A DNA stretch of 64,000 bases from Devosia sp. XK-2 (lineage in GTDB: Bacteria > Pseudomonadota > Alphaproteobacteria > Rhizobiales > Devosiaceae), in NCBI RefSeq assembly GCF_037113415.1, contig NZ_CP146608.1:3737000-3800999 (forward strand), given 5' to 3'. This document shows, piece after piece, positions 9,586 through 19,606 of the stretch. A model generated the notes under the pieces. The model was not told the origin of the DNA and did not search any database. It worked only from the letters and a program-made list of their open reading frames with translations. The position numbers and the translations under genes were made by a program. Position 1 is the first letter of the stretch. Each line of letters begins with the position of its first letter.

Positions 9586-10524
9586 CTATTTGGCCGGCTT
9601 CCAGGCCGGCAATACGGCATGACAGGCGGCCGTGATGCGGCGGATCAGCTCCTCCACGCGGTCTTCTCCGCGCCTTTCCTTGAGCACATATATGCCGGTG
9701 ACGGCGCGGCGGGGTTCGTCGCGCTGCTGGACCTCGAACAGGCCGCGCCGGGCGAAGTCGTCGCGCATCACATGGGTGTGCACCAGCACCGCATCGGTGG
9801 CCAGCGCATAGTCCACACAGGCGGCCAGCGAATTGGTGCGAAAGGCAACGCTGGTGCGGTCAAAGACCGTCTCGACCCGCGTCCGCCGTCGGGCCGGATC
9901 GAAAAACCGCTCGTGCCGACTCTCGGCCAATGAACTGATGACGATAGGATAGAGGTCGATTTCGCTCAGGCTCTGTTTGCGCGCCAGCAGCGGGTGCCCT
10001 TCGCGCACGAAAAAGCCGTTGTAAATTCGGGTCAGGGGCACGAAATCGGTGCCGATCGCCCCGCTCAAGCCCTCGATTTCATGCGCCAGGAACATGGAAA
10101 TATCGCCCGAGAGCATCTGGTCCATCAGGCGAAGCTGATTGCCCAGGCTGATCTGCACCGGCGCCTTGGGGAATTCGCGCTGATAGGCGATCACCATATC
10201 GCGCAGGAACATGGTCCACCACGAATAGCCCGAACCGATCGAAAGCCCGCGTTCGGCACCGCGCTTCTGGTCGGCAATGGCATTGAGCGTATTGTCATAA
10301 AGCCGCTGCATCAGCCGGGCATTTTCGTAAAGCGTCTCCCCGTAGCGCGTCAGCTGCATGCCGCGCGAGGAGCGGTCGAACAATTGCGCCCCCACCGTTT
10401 CCTCGAGCTTGTTCATGTTAAAGCTCAACGTGGGCTGGGTGATGAACAGGGCCGTCGCCGCACCGCTGAGCGACCCAGCATCGGCCACCGCTAGAAATTG
10501 CGTCAGCAGCTTATCCATCGGCAC
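9586..10524 (-). CDS. LysR family transcriptional regulator
   Basis: 312-aa LysR-type regulator. The N-terminal winged HTH covers about residues 3-62 (LSGAATALFITQPTLSFNMN is the recognition region), and a periplasmic-binding-protein-like effector domain runs from about residue 92. An ATG two codons downstream (MDKLLTQF) is an equally good start. It is divergent from the sugar ABC operon across a 357-bp gap rich in inverted repeats, and codirectional with the dehydrogenase downstream. The ABC operon is the more likely target by the usual divergent LysR logic. Confidence 0.88.
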   Translation of the reverse strand: MPMDKLLTQFLAVADAGSLSGAATALFITQPTLSFNMNKLEETVGAQLFDRSSRGMQLTRYGETLYENARLMQRLYDNTLNAIADQKRGAERGLSIGSGYSWWTMFLRDMVIAYQREFPKAPVQISLGNQLRLMDQMLSGDISMFLAHEIEGLSGAIGTDFVPLTRIYNGFFVREGHPLLARKQSLSEIDLYPIVISSLAESRHERFFDPARRRTRVETVFDRTSVAFRTNSLAACVDYALATDAVLVHTHVMRDDFARRGLFEVQQRDEPRRAVTGIYVLKERRGEDRVEELIRRITAACHAVLPAWKPAK

Positions 10525-10881
10525 CCCTCCTCAAGCAGCGTCTCGCTATAGATATTTTCTATATTGTCACCGGAATTTCGTAATTTTCCAATTGGTTTTT
10601 TTGCGCCAGTCTTTGCGCTTGAGAGGAGACGGCAATGGCCCGTATGGGCTTCCATACAAGATATTGCCGCCGCAGCGCCTTATATGGTAAGGGCGTAACT
10701 GGCTGGTTATTTTGTGATCGGAATTTTGCCATTTGCTCAATCAAAGCCGAGACTGCTAATGGTAGAAACCATCAGCACTGGGCTCACTGGAGTAACCAGT
10801 TGGTGAGTTAGCGACGGGGAGGTCGCTGTCCACCTGTCCATTCCGCCAAGCGGAACGGCAACTGTTCATGGGAGGAAAGAC
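10525..10881. promoter_or_regulatory. Divergent control region between LysR and sugar ABC operon
   Basis: No gene seen. Four short inverted repeats are visible: GTATGG-N4-CCATAC at 10642-10657, CCTTA-N5-TAAGG at 10678-10692, ACTGG-N5-CCAGT at 10786-10800 and TTCCGC-N3-GCGGAA at 10841-10855. LysR proteins bind T-N11-A dyads, so the first two are the best operator candidates. The ABC operon start is preceded by GGGAGGAAAGAC, a strong ribosome site. Confidence 0.5.
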
Positions 10882-12141
10882 ATGACAATTCGTATTGGAC
10901 GCCGTCAGTTCCTGATGGGTTCTTCGGCTCTTCTGGCTGCAGGTGCAGCCGGCGTCAGCCCGGCCTGGGCCCAAAGCACCCTGCGCCAGTTCTTCTGGGG
11001 CGGTCAGGCACGCGCGGACCGCACCTATGCGGTCAACGACCTGTTCACCGCCGCCACTGGGACGCCGATGGATTCGAGCTTCCTGGGCTGGGGCGATTAC
11101 TGGCCCAAGCTGGCCACCGAAACCGCCGGCGGCAATGCCCCCGATATCGTCCAGATGGATTACCGCTATATCGTCGAATACGCCAAGCGCAACGCCATCG
11201 CCCCGCTCGACGACTATGTCGGTGGTGCCCTCAAGCTGGACGGTTTCGACCAGGACCAGCTCGAAGGCGGCAAGGTCGATGGCGCGCTCTACGGCATCTC
11301 GCTGGGCGCCAATTCGGTGGCACAGCTGGTCAATCTGGCGGCCTTCGAAGAGGCGGGCATCGAGCCGCCCAACCGCGACACCACCTATGACGACATTCGC
11401 GCCATGGGCGAAGCCTTCAACTCGGCCAATGTCCGCGGCGGCATCAAGGTCATTGCCGATGGCTCGGGTTCCGAACCCATGCTCGACAACTGGCTGCGCC
11501 AGAAGGGCTTGGCCCTCTACACCGCCGACGGCAAGCTGGGCTTTGGCGCCGACGAGGCCATCGAATGGTTCACGCTCTGGAAGGGCTTCCGCGACGACGG
11601 CATCTGCGTGGATGCCGAAACCCAGGCACTCGACACCAATGGGCCGCTTGAGACCACCATGGTGGTGCTGGGCAAGGCGGCCATGATGCCGTCCAACTCC
11701 AACCAGTTGGTTGCCTACCAGACCCTGATGACCGATCCGCTCACCATCACCAATTATCCGCGCATTGCGCCGGGCGTGGGTGGCGGGCACTACCGCAAGC
11801 CCTCCATGTTCTTCTCGGTCGGCGGTTCGTCGGGCAATAAGGAACTGGCCGCCGAATATCTCAGCTTCTTCGTCAACGATCTCGAAGCGGCCAAAGTGCT
11901 CGGCGTCGAGCGCGGCATTCCCTGCGTCTCTTCGGTCCGCGAGGCGATTGCGCCTGACCTGAATGACCAGGATCAAATTGCGCTCAACTTCGTGGCCAAT
12001 CTGGGCGACCTGCTCGGCCCTCTGCCGCCGCCGCCGCCGCCGCTGCCGCGGGCGAGATCGACGCCTCGCTGCTGCGCGTGCTCAGCCAGGAAGTGGCCTT
12101 TGGCGCCCGCTCGCCGGAAGATGCCGGCCAGTACTTCGTGA
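10882..12141 (+). CDS. Sugar ABC transporter substrate-binding protein, C-terminus frameshifted
   Basis: Periplasmic binding protein of the family-1 sugar (MalE/UgpB-like) type. The twin-arginine leader has RRQFL at residues 8-12, a hydrophobic core and a probable cleavage after AWA. As read, the frame ends at 12141 (419 aa), but after about residue 380 it becomes Pro/Arg/Cys-rich and unlike the family. From the GCC tract at 12024 the third frame reads nine Ala and then GEIDASLLRVLSQEVAFG, ending at a TGA at 12174-12176. Adding one C to the GGCCCT run near 12016-12021 would restore a 431-aa protein that ends 13 bases before the permease gene. This is either a sequencing error or a real frameshift. 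It is the first gene of the ABC operon. Confidence 0.85.
   Translation: MTIRIGRRQFLMGSSALLAAGAAGVSPAWAQSTLRQFFWGGQARADRTYAVNDLFTAATGTPMDSSFLGWGDYWPKLATETAGGNAPDIVQMDYRYIVEYAKRNAIAPLDDYVGGALKLDGFDQDQLEGGKVDGALYGISLGANSVAQLVNLAAFEEAGIEPPNRDTTYDDIRAMGEAFNSANVRGGIKVIADGSGSEPMLDNWLRQKGLALYTADGKLGFGADEAIEWFTLWKGFRDDGICVDAETQALDTNGPLETTMVVLGKAAMMPSNSNQLVAYQTLMTDPLTITNYPRIAPGVGGGHYRKPSMFFSVGGSSGNKELAAEYLSFFVNDLEAAKVLGVERGIPCVSSVREAIAPDLNDQDQIALNFVANLGDLLGPLPPPPPPLPRARSTPRCCACSARKWPLAPARRKMPASTS
12024..12050 (+). repeat. GCC trinucleotide tract at the frameshift
   Basis: Six perfect GCC units followed by GCT-GCC-GCG, encoding nine alanines in the presumed native frame and proline-rich sequence in the frame actually open from upstream. 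It marks the point where the binding-protein frame breaks. Confidence 0.8.
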
Positions 12142-12189
12142 CCGAAGCTGCCGCCATCCTCGAGCGCGCTGCCTGATCGGGACGAAACC

Positions 12190-13134
12190 ATGGCCACGCA
12201 AGTCGATACGTCCTCCAATGGTACCGGCCGCGTGGCCAGTCCAAGCTTCTGGTCCGGGGTGTGGCAAAACCATGCCCCGGGCTACCTCTTCCTTCTGCCC
12301 TGGCTGATCGGCTTTCTCGGCCTGACCATCGGGCCGATCCTCACCTCGCTCTATCTCAGCTTCACCGATTTCGACCTGCTCACCGCGCCCGATTGGGTGG
12401 GTACCGACAATTATGTCCGCATGTTCACCAATGACCCGAAATTTGCCGCCTCCATGCGGGTCACCTTCGTCTTCGTGATTTTTTCGGTGCCGCTCAAGCT
12501 CGCCTTCGCCCTCGGCGTGGCGCTGCTGCTCAATCGCGGCATGAAAGGCCTGCCGCTTTACCGCGCCCTGTTCTACCTGCCCAGCCTGCTCGGCGCCTCG
12601 GTGGCCATTGCCATTCTCTGGCGCCAGATTTTCGCCGGCAATGGGCTGGTCAATCAGTTCCTCGCCAATTTCGGCATCCAGGGCCCAAGCTGGATTTCCA
12701 ATCCCAATTATTCGCTCTGGACCCTGATTATCCTCGCCATCTGGCAGTTCGGCTCGCCCATGATCATCTTCCTCGCCGGTCTCAGGCAGATCCCCCAGGA
12801 CATGTACGAGGCGGCGAGCCTGGACGGCGCCGGCAAGTGGCGTCAGTTCTGGAAAATCACCCTGCCCATGCTGACCCCGGTGGTGTTCTTCAACGCCATC
12901 ATTCAGACCATCGAAGCCTTCAAGAGCTTCACTCCGTCCTTCATCATCTCGGCGGGCACGGGCGGGCCGATCAACTCGACCCTGTTCTATACCCTCAATC
13001 TCTATAACGAGGCCTTCGGCTTCTTCCGCATGGGCTATGCCTCGGCGCTGGCCTGGGTGCTCTTGGCCATTGTCGCCCTCTTTACCGCCTTCTCGTTCCT
13101 GACGTCGAAATATTGGGTGCATTATGACGACTGA
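12190..13134 (+). CDS. Sugar ABC transporter permease (MalF/UgpA type)
   Basis: 314-aa inner-membrane permease with about six hydrophobic segments. The EAA loop that contacts the ATPase reads EAASLDGAGKWRQFWKITLP, near residues 208-227. It starts 13 bases after the presumed native stop of the binding protein and overlaps the next permease by 11 bases, which indicates tight operon coupling. It forms the transmembrane channel with the following gene. Confidence 0.93.
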   Translation: MATQVDTSSNGTGRVASPSFWSGVWQNHAPGYLFLLPWLIGFLGLTIGPILTSLYLSFTDFDLLTAPDWVGTDNYVRMFTNDPKFAASMRVTFVFVIFSVPLKLAFALGVALLLNRGMKGLPLYRALFYLPSLLGASVAIAILWRQIFAGNGLVNQFLANFGIQGPSWISNPNYSLWTLIILAIWQFGSPMIIFLAGLRQIPQDMYEAASLDGAGKWRQFWKITLPMLTPVVFFNAIIQTIEAFKSFTPSFIISAGTGGPINSTLFYTLNLYNEAFGFFRMGYASALAWVLLAIVALFTAFSFLTSKYWVHYDD

Positions 13135-14011
13135 TGCAGAACGCCTCACCGTCGTGACCGCGACCTCGCCAGGGCGCCGCCGCCTGTTCTCGATCCTGGC
13201 GCATGTTTTGCTGATCGGCGTCTCGATCATCATGCTCTATCCGCTGCTCTGGCTGCTGGCGGCGTCCTTCCGTCCGGAAAACGAGATCTTTACCTCGGGC
13301 GTCTCGATCATGCCCTCGGTCAATTGGAGCTTTGACTCCTATTTCAGGGGCTGGAATGGCCTGAGGATCGGCTTCGGCCAGCTCTTCATCAATTCCTTCG
13401 TCATCTCGGCCCTCTCGGTGATCGGCAATCTGATCGCCTGTTCATTGGCGGCCTATGCCTTCGCCCGGCTCGAATTTGCCGGCCGGCGCTTCTGGTTCGC
13501 CATGATGCTGATGACGCTGATGCTGCCCTATCAGGTGACGCTCATTCCCCAATATGTGCTGTTCCTGAACCTGGGCTGGGTCAACACCATCCTGCCCCTG
13601 GTCGTGCCCAAATTCCTGGCTGCCGATGCCTTCTTCATTTTCCTCATGGTGCAGTTCTTCCGCGGCATTCCGCGCGAACTGGACGAAGCCGCGCGCATGG
13701 ATGGGGCCGGCCCCTGGCGCATTTATTGGAAGATCATGCTGCCGCTCTCCACCCCCGTGCTGGCGACCGCGGCAATCTTCACCTTCATCTGGACCTGGGA
13801 CGACTTCTTCGGCCCGTTGATCTATCTCAGCGATCTGCGCCAATATACCGTCATGCTGGGCCTTCGGACCTTCACCGACAATACCGGCATGTCCGACTAT
13901 GGCGGCATGTTTGCCATGAGCGTGCTCAGTCTGGTGCCGATCTTCGTCTTCTTCCTCCTCTTCCAGCGGCTGCTCATCGAGGGCATCGCAACCACCGGTA
14001 TGAAACGCTAA
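13124..14011 (+). CDS. Sugar ABC transporter permease (MalG/UgpE type)
   Basis: 295-aa second permease with about six membrane segments. The EAA loop reads DEAARMDGAGPWRIYWKIML near residues 186-205. Its start lies inside the end of the preceding permease gene (overlap 13124-13134), so translation is coupled. It partners the previous gene product as a heterodimeric channel. Confidence 0.93.
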   Translation: MTTDAERLTVVTATSPGRRRLFSILAHVLLIGVSIIMLYPLLWLLAASFRPENEIFTSGVSIMPSVNWSFDSYFRGWNGLRIGFGQLFINSFVISALSVIGNLIACSLAAYAFARLEFAGRRFWFAMMLMTLMLPYQVTLIPQYVLFLNLGWVNTILPLVVPKFLAADAFFIFLMVQFFRGIPRELDEAARMDGAGPWRIYWKIMLPLSTPVLATAAIFTFIWTWDDFFGPLIYLSDLRQYTVMLGLRTFTDNTGMSDYGGMFAMSVLSLVPIFVFFLLFQRLLIEGIATTGMKR

Positions 14012-14015
14012 ATCT

Positions 14016-15035
14016 ATGTCTGACATTAAATTCGCCGCTATCGGCATCAACCACGCGCATATTTACGGGCAGGTGGATTGTTTGAAGCGCGCGGGCGCCC
14101 AGTTCGTCGCCTTCCACGCCCCCGAGGACGATCTTGCAAAGACCTTCGGCGAAAAATATCCCGAGGCCAGGCGCGTTGCCGATCCGGCGGCCATCCTGGA
14201 GGATGCCTCCATCCAGGTGGTCGTGACCGCCGCCATTCCCGGCGATCGCGCCGATATCTGCCTTGCGGCCATGCGTCACGGCAAGGACGTGCTGACCGAC
14301 AAGCCCGGCATGACCACTTTCGCCCAGCTTGACGAAATCCAGCGGGTGCAAAAGGAAACCGGCCGCATCTTCTCGGTGCTCTATTCGGAACATTTCGAGG
14401 TCCCCGCCGCTGTCGAAGCGGGCAATCTCATCGCCTCGGGCGCTATCGGCCAGGTGGTCAACACGGTTGGCCTCGGTCCGCATTCGCTGCGCCTCAACAA
14501 CCGTCCCGACTGGTTCTTCACGCGCAAGCGCTATGGCGGCATCCTGTGCGACATTGCCAGCCACCAGTTCGAGCAATTCCTGTTCTTCTCTGGCGCCATG
14601 GATGGCGAAGTGGTCTCGGCCAGCGTCGCCAATCGCGGCCATGCCGACAAGCCGGGCCTGCAGGATGTGGGGGATGCCCATGTGCGCACGGCCAATACCT
14701 CGGGCTATATTCGGGTCGACTGGTTCACCCCGGAAGGCCTGCCCACCTGGGGCGACGGGCGCCTGACCATTTTGGGCACTGAGGGCTATATCGAATTGAG
14801 AAAATATATCGATATCGCCGGCCGCCCCGGCGAGAACCACCTCTTCCTCGTCGACAAAAAGGGTGTGCAGCATATCGACTGCTCCAATGTCGACCTGCCC
14901 TTCGGCCGGCAATTCCTCGATGATGTGCGCAACCGCACCGAAACGGCAATGCCGCAACAGCGCTGCTACAATGCCATGAAGCTGGCGCTGACCGCTCAGC
15001 AGATGGCCGAGACCGGAACGGAGTGGGCCCAATGA
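14016..15035 (+). CDS. Gfo/Idh/MocA family oxidoreductase (first of two)
   Basis: 339-aa NAD(P)-dependent sugar or polyol dehydrogenase. The N-terminal Rossmann domain covers about residues 1-120. The glycine motif is degenerate (AAIGINHAH instead of GxGxxG), and the usual EKP Lys motif appears as TDKP at about residues 92-95. The C-terminal alpha/beta catalytic domain is complete. It sits four bases after the permease stop and overlaps the second dehydrogenase by ATGA. It probably oxidises or isomerises the imported sugar. The exact substrate cannot be read from sequence. Confidence 0.88.
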   Translation: MSDIKFAAIGINHAHIYGQVDCLKRAGAQFVAFHAPEDDLAKTFGEKYPEARRVADPAAILEDASIQVVVTAAIPGDRADICLAAMRHGKDVLTDKPGMTTFAQLDEIQRVQKETGRIFSVLYSEHFEVPAAVEAGNLIASGAIGQVVNTVGLGPHSLRLNNRPDWFFTRKRYGGILCDIASHQFEQFLFFSGAMDGEVVSASVANRGHADKPGLQDVGDAHVRTANTSGYIRVDWFTPEGLPTWGDGRLTILGTEGYIELRKYIDIAGRPGENHLFLVDKKGVQHIDCSNVDLPFGRQFLDDVRNRTETAMPQQRCYNAMKLALTAQQMAETGTEWAQ

Positions 15036-16111
15036 GCCGGGTGTTGAACGTCGCCGTCGTCGGCTGCGGCATTGGCCGCTCGCATATTGTCGAGGGCTAT
15101 CTGCCCAATGCCGATAAGTTCAAGGTCGCCGCGCTGTGCGATCTCAACCCCGAACGGCTCGTAGAGGTCGGTGAGGAATTCGGCATCGAGCGCCGCGTGG
15201 TCAATTTCGACGATCTCCTGGCCATGGACGATATCGACGTCATCGATGTCTGCACCCCGCCCGGCGCCCATTTCATGATGGTCACCGAGGCGCTCAAGGC
15301 CGGCAAGCATGTCGTGTGCGAAAAGCCGCTGGTCGGCTCGCTCCAGGATGTCGATGCCATTATCGAGGTCGAAAAAGCGGCCAAGGGCAAGCTGATGCCG
15401 GTTTTCCAATACCGCTTCGGCAATGGCATCGAACAGGCCAAGACCATTATCGATGCCGGCATTGCCGGAAAGCCCTATTGCGGCACGGTCGAAACCATGT
15501 GGCGCCGCGAGGCCCCCTATTATGCCGTGCCCTGGCGCGGCAAGTGGAAGACCGAGCTGGGCGGCGTCCTCATGGGCCACGCCATCCACCCGCACGATAT
15601 CTTCACCTATCTCATGGGCGATATTGCCAAGGTCTTTGGCCGCGTTGCCACCCGCGTCAACCCGATCGAGGTGGAAGATACCATTTCCGCTTCGCTCGAA
15701 ATGAAGTCCGGTGCGCTGGCCAGCTTCACCGCTACGCTGGGCTCGGTCGACGAGATCACCCGCATCCGGCTGCAATTTGAAAACGTCACTATCGAGAGCG
15801 ACCACGCCCCCTATAATCCGGGCAAGGAGCTCTGGAAAATCCTGCCGCGCAATGACGAGGTCAAGGCGCGGATCGACCAGGCCCTTGCCAATTGGCAACA
15901 TGTGCCCAGCCGTTTCCAGACGCAGATGGCCCGTTTCCACGACGCGATCTTTGCCAAGGGCGAATTGCCGGTCACCAGTGCCGATAGCCGTCGCGCCCTC
16001 GAATTGGTCACCGCCTTTTATCATTCCTCGTCCACCCATTCCGAAGTCACGCTGCCGCTCGGCCCCGATCACCCGCTCTATCAGAGCTGGGTGCCGGCCG
16101 AGTTCCGCTAA
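15032..16111 (+). CDS. Gfo/Idh/MocA family oxidoreductase (second of two)
   Basis: 359-aa dehydrogenase. The classical Rossmann motif VVGCGIGRSH lies at residues 8-17, and the EKP motif (VVCEKPLVG) carries the catalytic Lys near residue 97. Start at ATG 15032, whose ATGA overlaps the previous stop. A GTG at 15023 is less likely. It has a full glycine motif, unlike its neighbour, so the two probably do different steps on one substrate. Confidence 0.9.
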   Translation: MSRVLNVAVVGCGIGRSHIVEGYLPNADKFKVAALCDLNPERLVEVGEEFGIERRVVNFDDLLAMDDIDVIDVCTPPGAHFMMVTEALKAGKHVVCEKPLVGSLQDVDAIIEVEKAAKGKLMPVFQYRFGNGIEQAKTIIDAGIAGKPYCGTVETMWRREAPYYAVPWRGKWKTELGGVLMGHAIHPHDIFTYLMGDIAKVFGRVATRVNPIEVEDTISASLEMKSGALASFTATLGSVDEITRIRLQFENVTIESDHAPYNPGKELWKILPRNDEVKARIDQALANWQHVPSRFQTQMARFHDAIFAKGELPVTSADSRRALELVTAFYHSSSTHSEVTLPLGPDHPLYQSWVPAEFR

Positions 16112-16129
16112 CCGCCGGGAGACAAGACC

Positions 16130-17185
<1,056 letters not shown>

Positions 17186-17275
17186 AGCCGGTCGGGCAGG
17201 CGGCAAAGGCATCGGCCGGATGGAGCGCATCTCCACCCGGCCGAGCCAGGGCCGATCCTGAAATAAGGCTCAGCT

Positions 17276-18511
17276 CTATCCGCCGATCAGCGTGCCAAAG
17301 AAGGCGCGGATATCCTCGATCAGCAGGTCGGGCGTCTCCGATGCCGCGAAATGGCCACCACGCGGCATTTCCGTCCAATGCACGATATTGTTGGAGCGCT
17401 CGGCAAAGGCGCGAACCGACCGGAAATCCTCGGGAAATACGGCGACCCCGGTGGGCGTGGGATTGTTCAGTTCGCGGTATCCGGCGCCGGTCTGGGTGTC
17501 TTCATAATAGACATTTGCGGCCGATCCACTGGTGCCGGTAAACCAGTAGATGGCGTTGGTTGTCAGATAAAGGTCGCGATCGATGTGACCCACGCCACCC
17601 CCTTCAAAGCCGAACCATAGTTCGGCATTCCAGGCCAATTGACCCACGGGGGAATCGACCAGGCCATAGGCGAGTGTGGCCGGCCGCTTGGATTGGATGG
17701 CCTGGTAGCCGCCATATTTCTCGAAATTGGCCAGGTTCGCCATGCCTTCCATCTCGAAGGGGCTGAGCTTGTCCATCTCGCCCGGTTGCCCGGATGGAAA
17801 GGCGAAAATCTGCAACAGATGCGCGCCGACCAGCCCCTCTGGCGCCAGAATACCCAGTTCGCGAACGACCAATGCGCCCGCATCGCCGCCATGGGCGCCG
17901 TAGCGCTCATAGCCGAGCCCCTTCATCAGCGTGTCCCAGGCCTTTGCGGTGCGGGCGCTGTCCCAGCCGGTTGACCGCAATGGGCTCGAAAAGCCGAAAC
18001 CGGGCAGGGAGGGAATGACCACGTCGAAAGCAATGGCGCCGTCCAATCCATGGGCCTCCGGATCGGTCAACGGGCCGACAAGGCTGAGATATTCGGCAAA
18101 GCTGCCCGGCCAGCCATGGGTCAGGATCAGGGGGAGGGCGTCGGCGCGCGGCGATTTGACATGGACGAAATGGATGGGCTGTCCATCGATTTCGGTCATG
18201 AAATGCGGATAGCGATTAAGGTCGCTCTCATGCTTGCGCCAGTCATAATCGCGCTGCCAATAATCGGCGAGCTCCTTGATGAAATGGTGCGGTTGGCCCC
18301 GCGTCCAGTCATCTGTGACGGCCTGGGGAAAGCGCGTGCGCGCCAGGCGATCCTTGAGATCGGTGAGATCGGCCTCGGGAATGTCGATCTTGAACGGGGT
18401 AATCGAAAGCATTTGCTGTTTCTCCTGTGCTTTGGTGAAGGCGGATTGGCTGGCAATGGCGGCAGCGAGCGAGAGCGCTCCCTTGGTGAAGCCGCGGCGT
18501 GTGATGGTCAT
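17276..18511 (-). CDS. Tat-exported epoxide hydrolase family protein
   Basis: 411-aa alpha/beta hydrolase with an N-terminal twin-arginine signal (TRRGF at residues 4-8, hydrophobic core to about 25). An EHN-type epoxide hydrolase N-terminal domain follows (about 35-145), then the hydrolase core. HGWPGS forms the oxyanion region, and the nucleophile elbow GAHGGDAGA contains the catalytic Asp. The late His in RGGHFAASE completes the triad. A strong AAGGAGG ribosome site precedes the ATG at 18511. It is convergent with the ABC operon. Substrate unknown. Export suggests detoxification or scavenging outside the cytoplasm. Confidence 0.88.
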   Translation of the reverse strand: MTITRRGFTKGALSLAAAIASQSAFTKAQEKQQMLSITPFKIDIPEADLTDLKDRLARTRFPQAVTDDWTRGQPHHFIKELADYWQRDYDWRKHESDLNRYPHFMTEIDGQPIHFVHVKSPRADALPLILTHGWPGSFAEYLSLVGPLTDPEAHGLDGAIAFDVVIPSLPGFGFSSPLRSTGWDSARTAKAWDTLMKGLGYERYGAHGGDAGALVVRELGILAPEGLVGAHLLQIFAFPSGQPGEMDKLSPFEMEGMANLANFEKYGGYQAIQSKRPATLAYGLVDSPVGQLAWNAELWFGFEGGGVGHIDRDLYLTTNAIYWFTGTSGSAANVYYEDTQTGAGYRELNNPTPTGVAVFPEDFRSVRAFAERSNNIVHWTEMPRGGHFAASETPDLLIEDIRAFFGTLIGG

Positions 18512-18621
18512 GCTGTCCTCCTTGGAGACGCGTTTTCTGGTGCCGGGCCAAGAGGGCCAGGCATTGGGTTGAGCGACCTATGGATGGGAACCCGCATCTG
18601 CGGGGGTGGGCTGTCCCGGGT

Positions 18622-19509
18622 TTAGAGCGTAAGCGTGCCGGTCATCACCACCACGCCGGCGCCCGAGATTTCCGGCATCGGGTCGAGGCTGACGCGGATA
18701 ATGCTGGGCCGGCCCATTCTGGCACCCTGTTCGATCTCCACCGCGCCCGAGGTCAGGCCCTCACGGTCGAGATAGGCGGCCAAGGGTCCAGCCGCCGTGC
18801 CGGTGGCGGCATCCTCCCACAGCCCTACTGTGGGATTGAAGAACCGGGCATAGATGCGCCCGGGTCGGTCGGGGTCCAGAGCATAGATATAGCACCCTTC
18901 CGCGCCTGCTCCGGCCAGCACTTTCAAGAGGCTTCTGGCGGCCGGCTCCGCCCGATCCACGCTGGCCGGATCCGTCAGACCGACCAGAAGGTGGGCCACG
19001 CCCGCATCGGCGACACGGGGTGCCGGGTGCACAAGCACCTCTTCGGGGGAAAGACCCAGCGCGGCCGTCAAGGGCACTATGTCCCTAAGGGGAGGGTGCA
19101 GCTTGAGCGCCGATTGTTTCATATGGCCATAGATGCGCCCATCGACCGGGCGGAGCTCGACATCGAGGATTTCCCCGCCGATCTCCTGGCGAAATCGCCG
19201 CGCCGAACCGATCGGCCCGAGCGTGCCCTTCTCGGCCAGCCAGAGCCAGGCTCCCAGGCTGTTATGCCCGGCGCCGCCTACCTCCGCACCCGCGGCGGTG
19301 AAGGAGCGCAGCTTCCGGTCGGCGCGCTCGCTCTTCATGATGAAGGTCGTTTCGGCCTGATTGAACTCGCGCGCGATCCGCCGCATCTCGGTCTCGGACA
19401 AAGCATCGGCATCCTCCACGACCGCCAGCGGATTACCGGTCAGCGCGGTATCGGCGAATACATCGATCAGTCCGGCAATCAGGACTTGACTGCGTGATGG
19501 CGATGACAT
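18622..19509 (-). CDS. PhzF family isomerase-like protein
   Basis: 295-aa member of the PhzF/diaminopimelate-epimerase fold family. The N-terminal signature FADTALTGNPLAVV and the conserved Glu in NQAETTF are present, as is the second-half motif DAATGTAAGPLAAYL. Start at ATG 19509, with AGGAGA eight bases upstream. The frame extends further upstream but those codons are not PhzF-like. It is divergent from a LysR gene with 97 bases between starts, a typical regulator-target pair. The natural substrate of most PhzF homologues is unknown. Confidence 0.88.
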   Translation of the reverse strand: MSSPSRSQVLIAGLIDVFADTALTGNPLAVVEDADALSETEMRRIAREFNQAETTFIMKSERADRKLRSFTAAGAEVGGAGHNSLGAWLWLAEKGTLGPIGSARRFRQEIGGEILDVELRPVDGRIYGHMKQSALKLHPPLRDIVPLTAALGLSPEEVLVHPAPRVADAGVAHLLVGLTDPASVDRAEPAARSLLKVLAGAGAEGCYIYALDPDRPGRIYARFFNPTVGLWEDAATGTAAGPLAAYLDREGLTSGAVEIEQGARMGRPSIIRVSLDPMPEISGAGVVVMTGTLTL

Positions 19510-19606
19510 GGCGTGGTCTCCTGTGATCTGACAAGAACCAGTCTGCGCCGTTGCGGTCCGATAGCAAAACGCGCATTGTTTGCGCATATGACAAGGAGAA
19601 CTTGCC

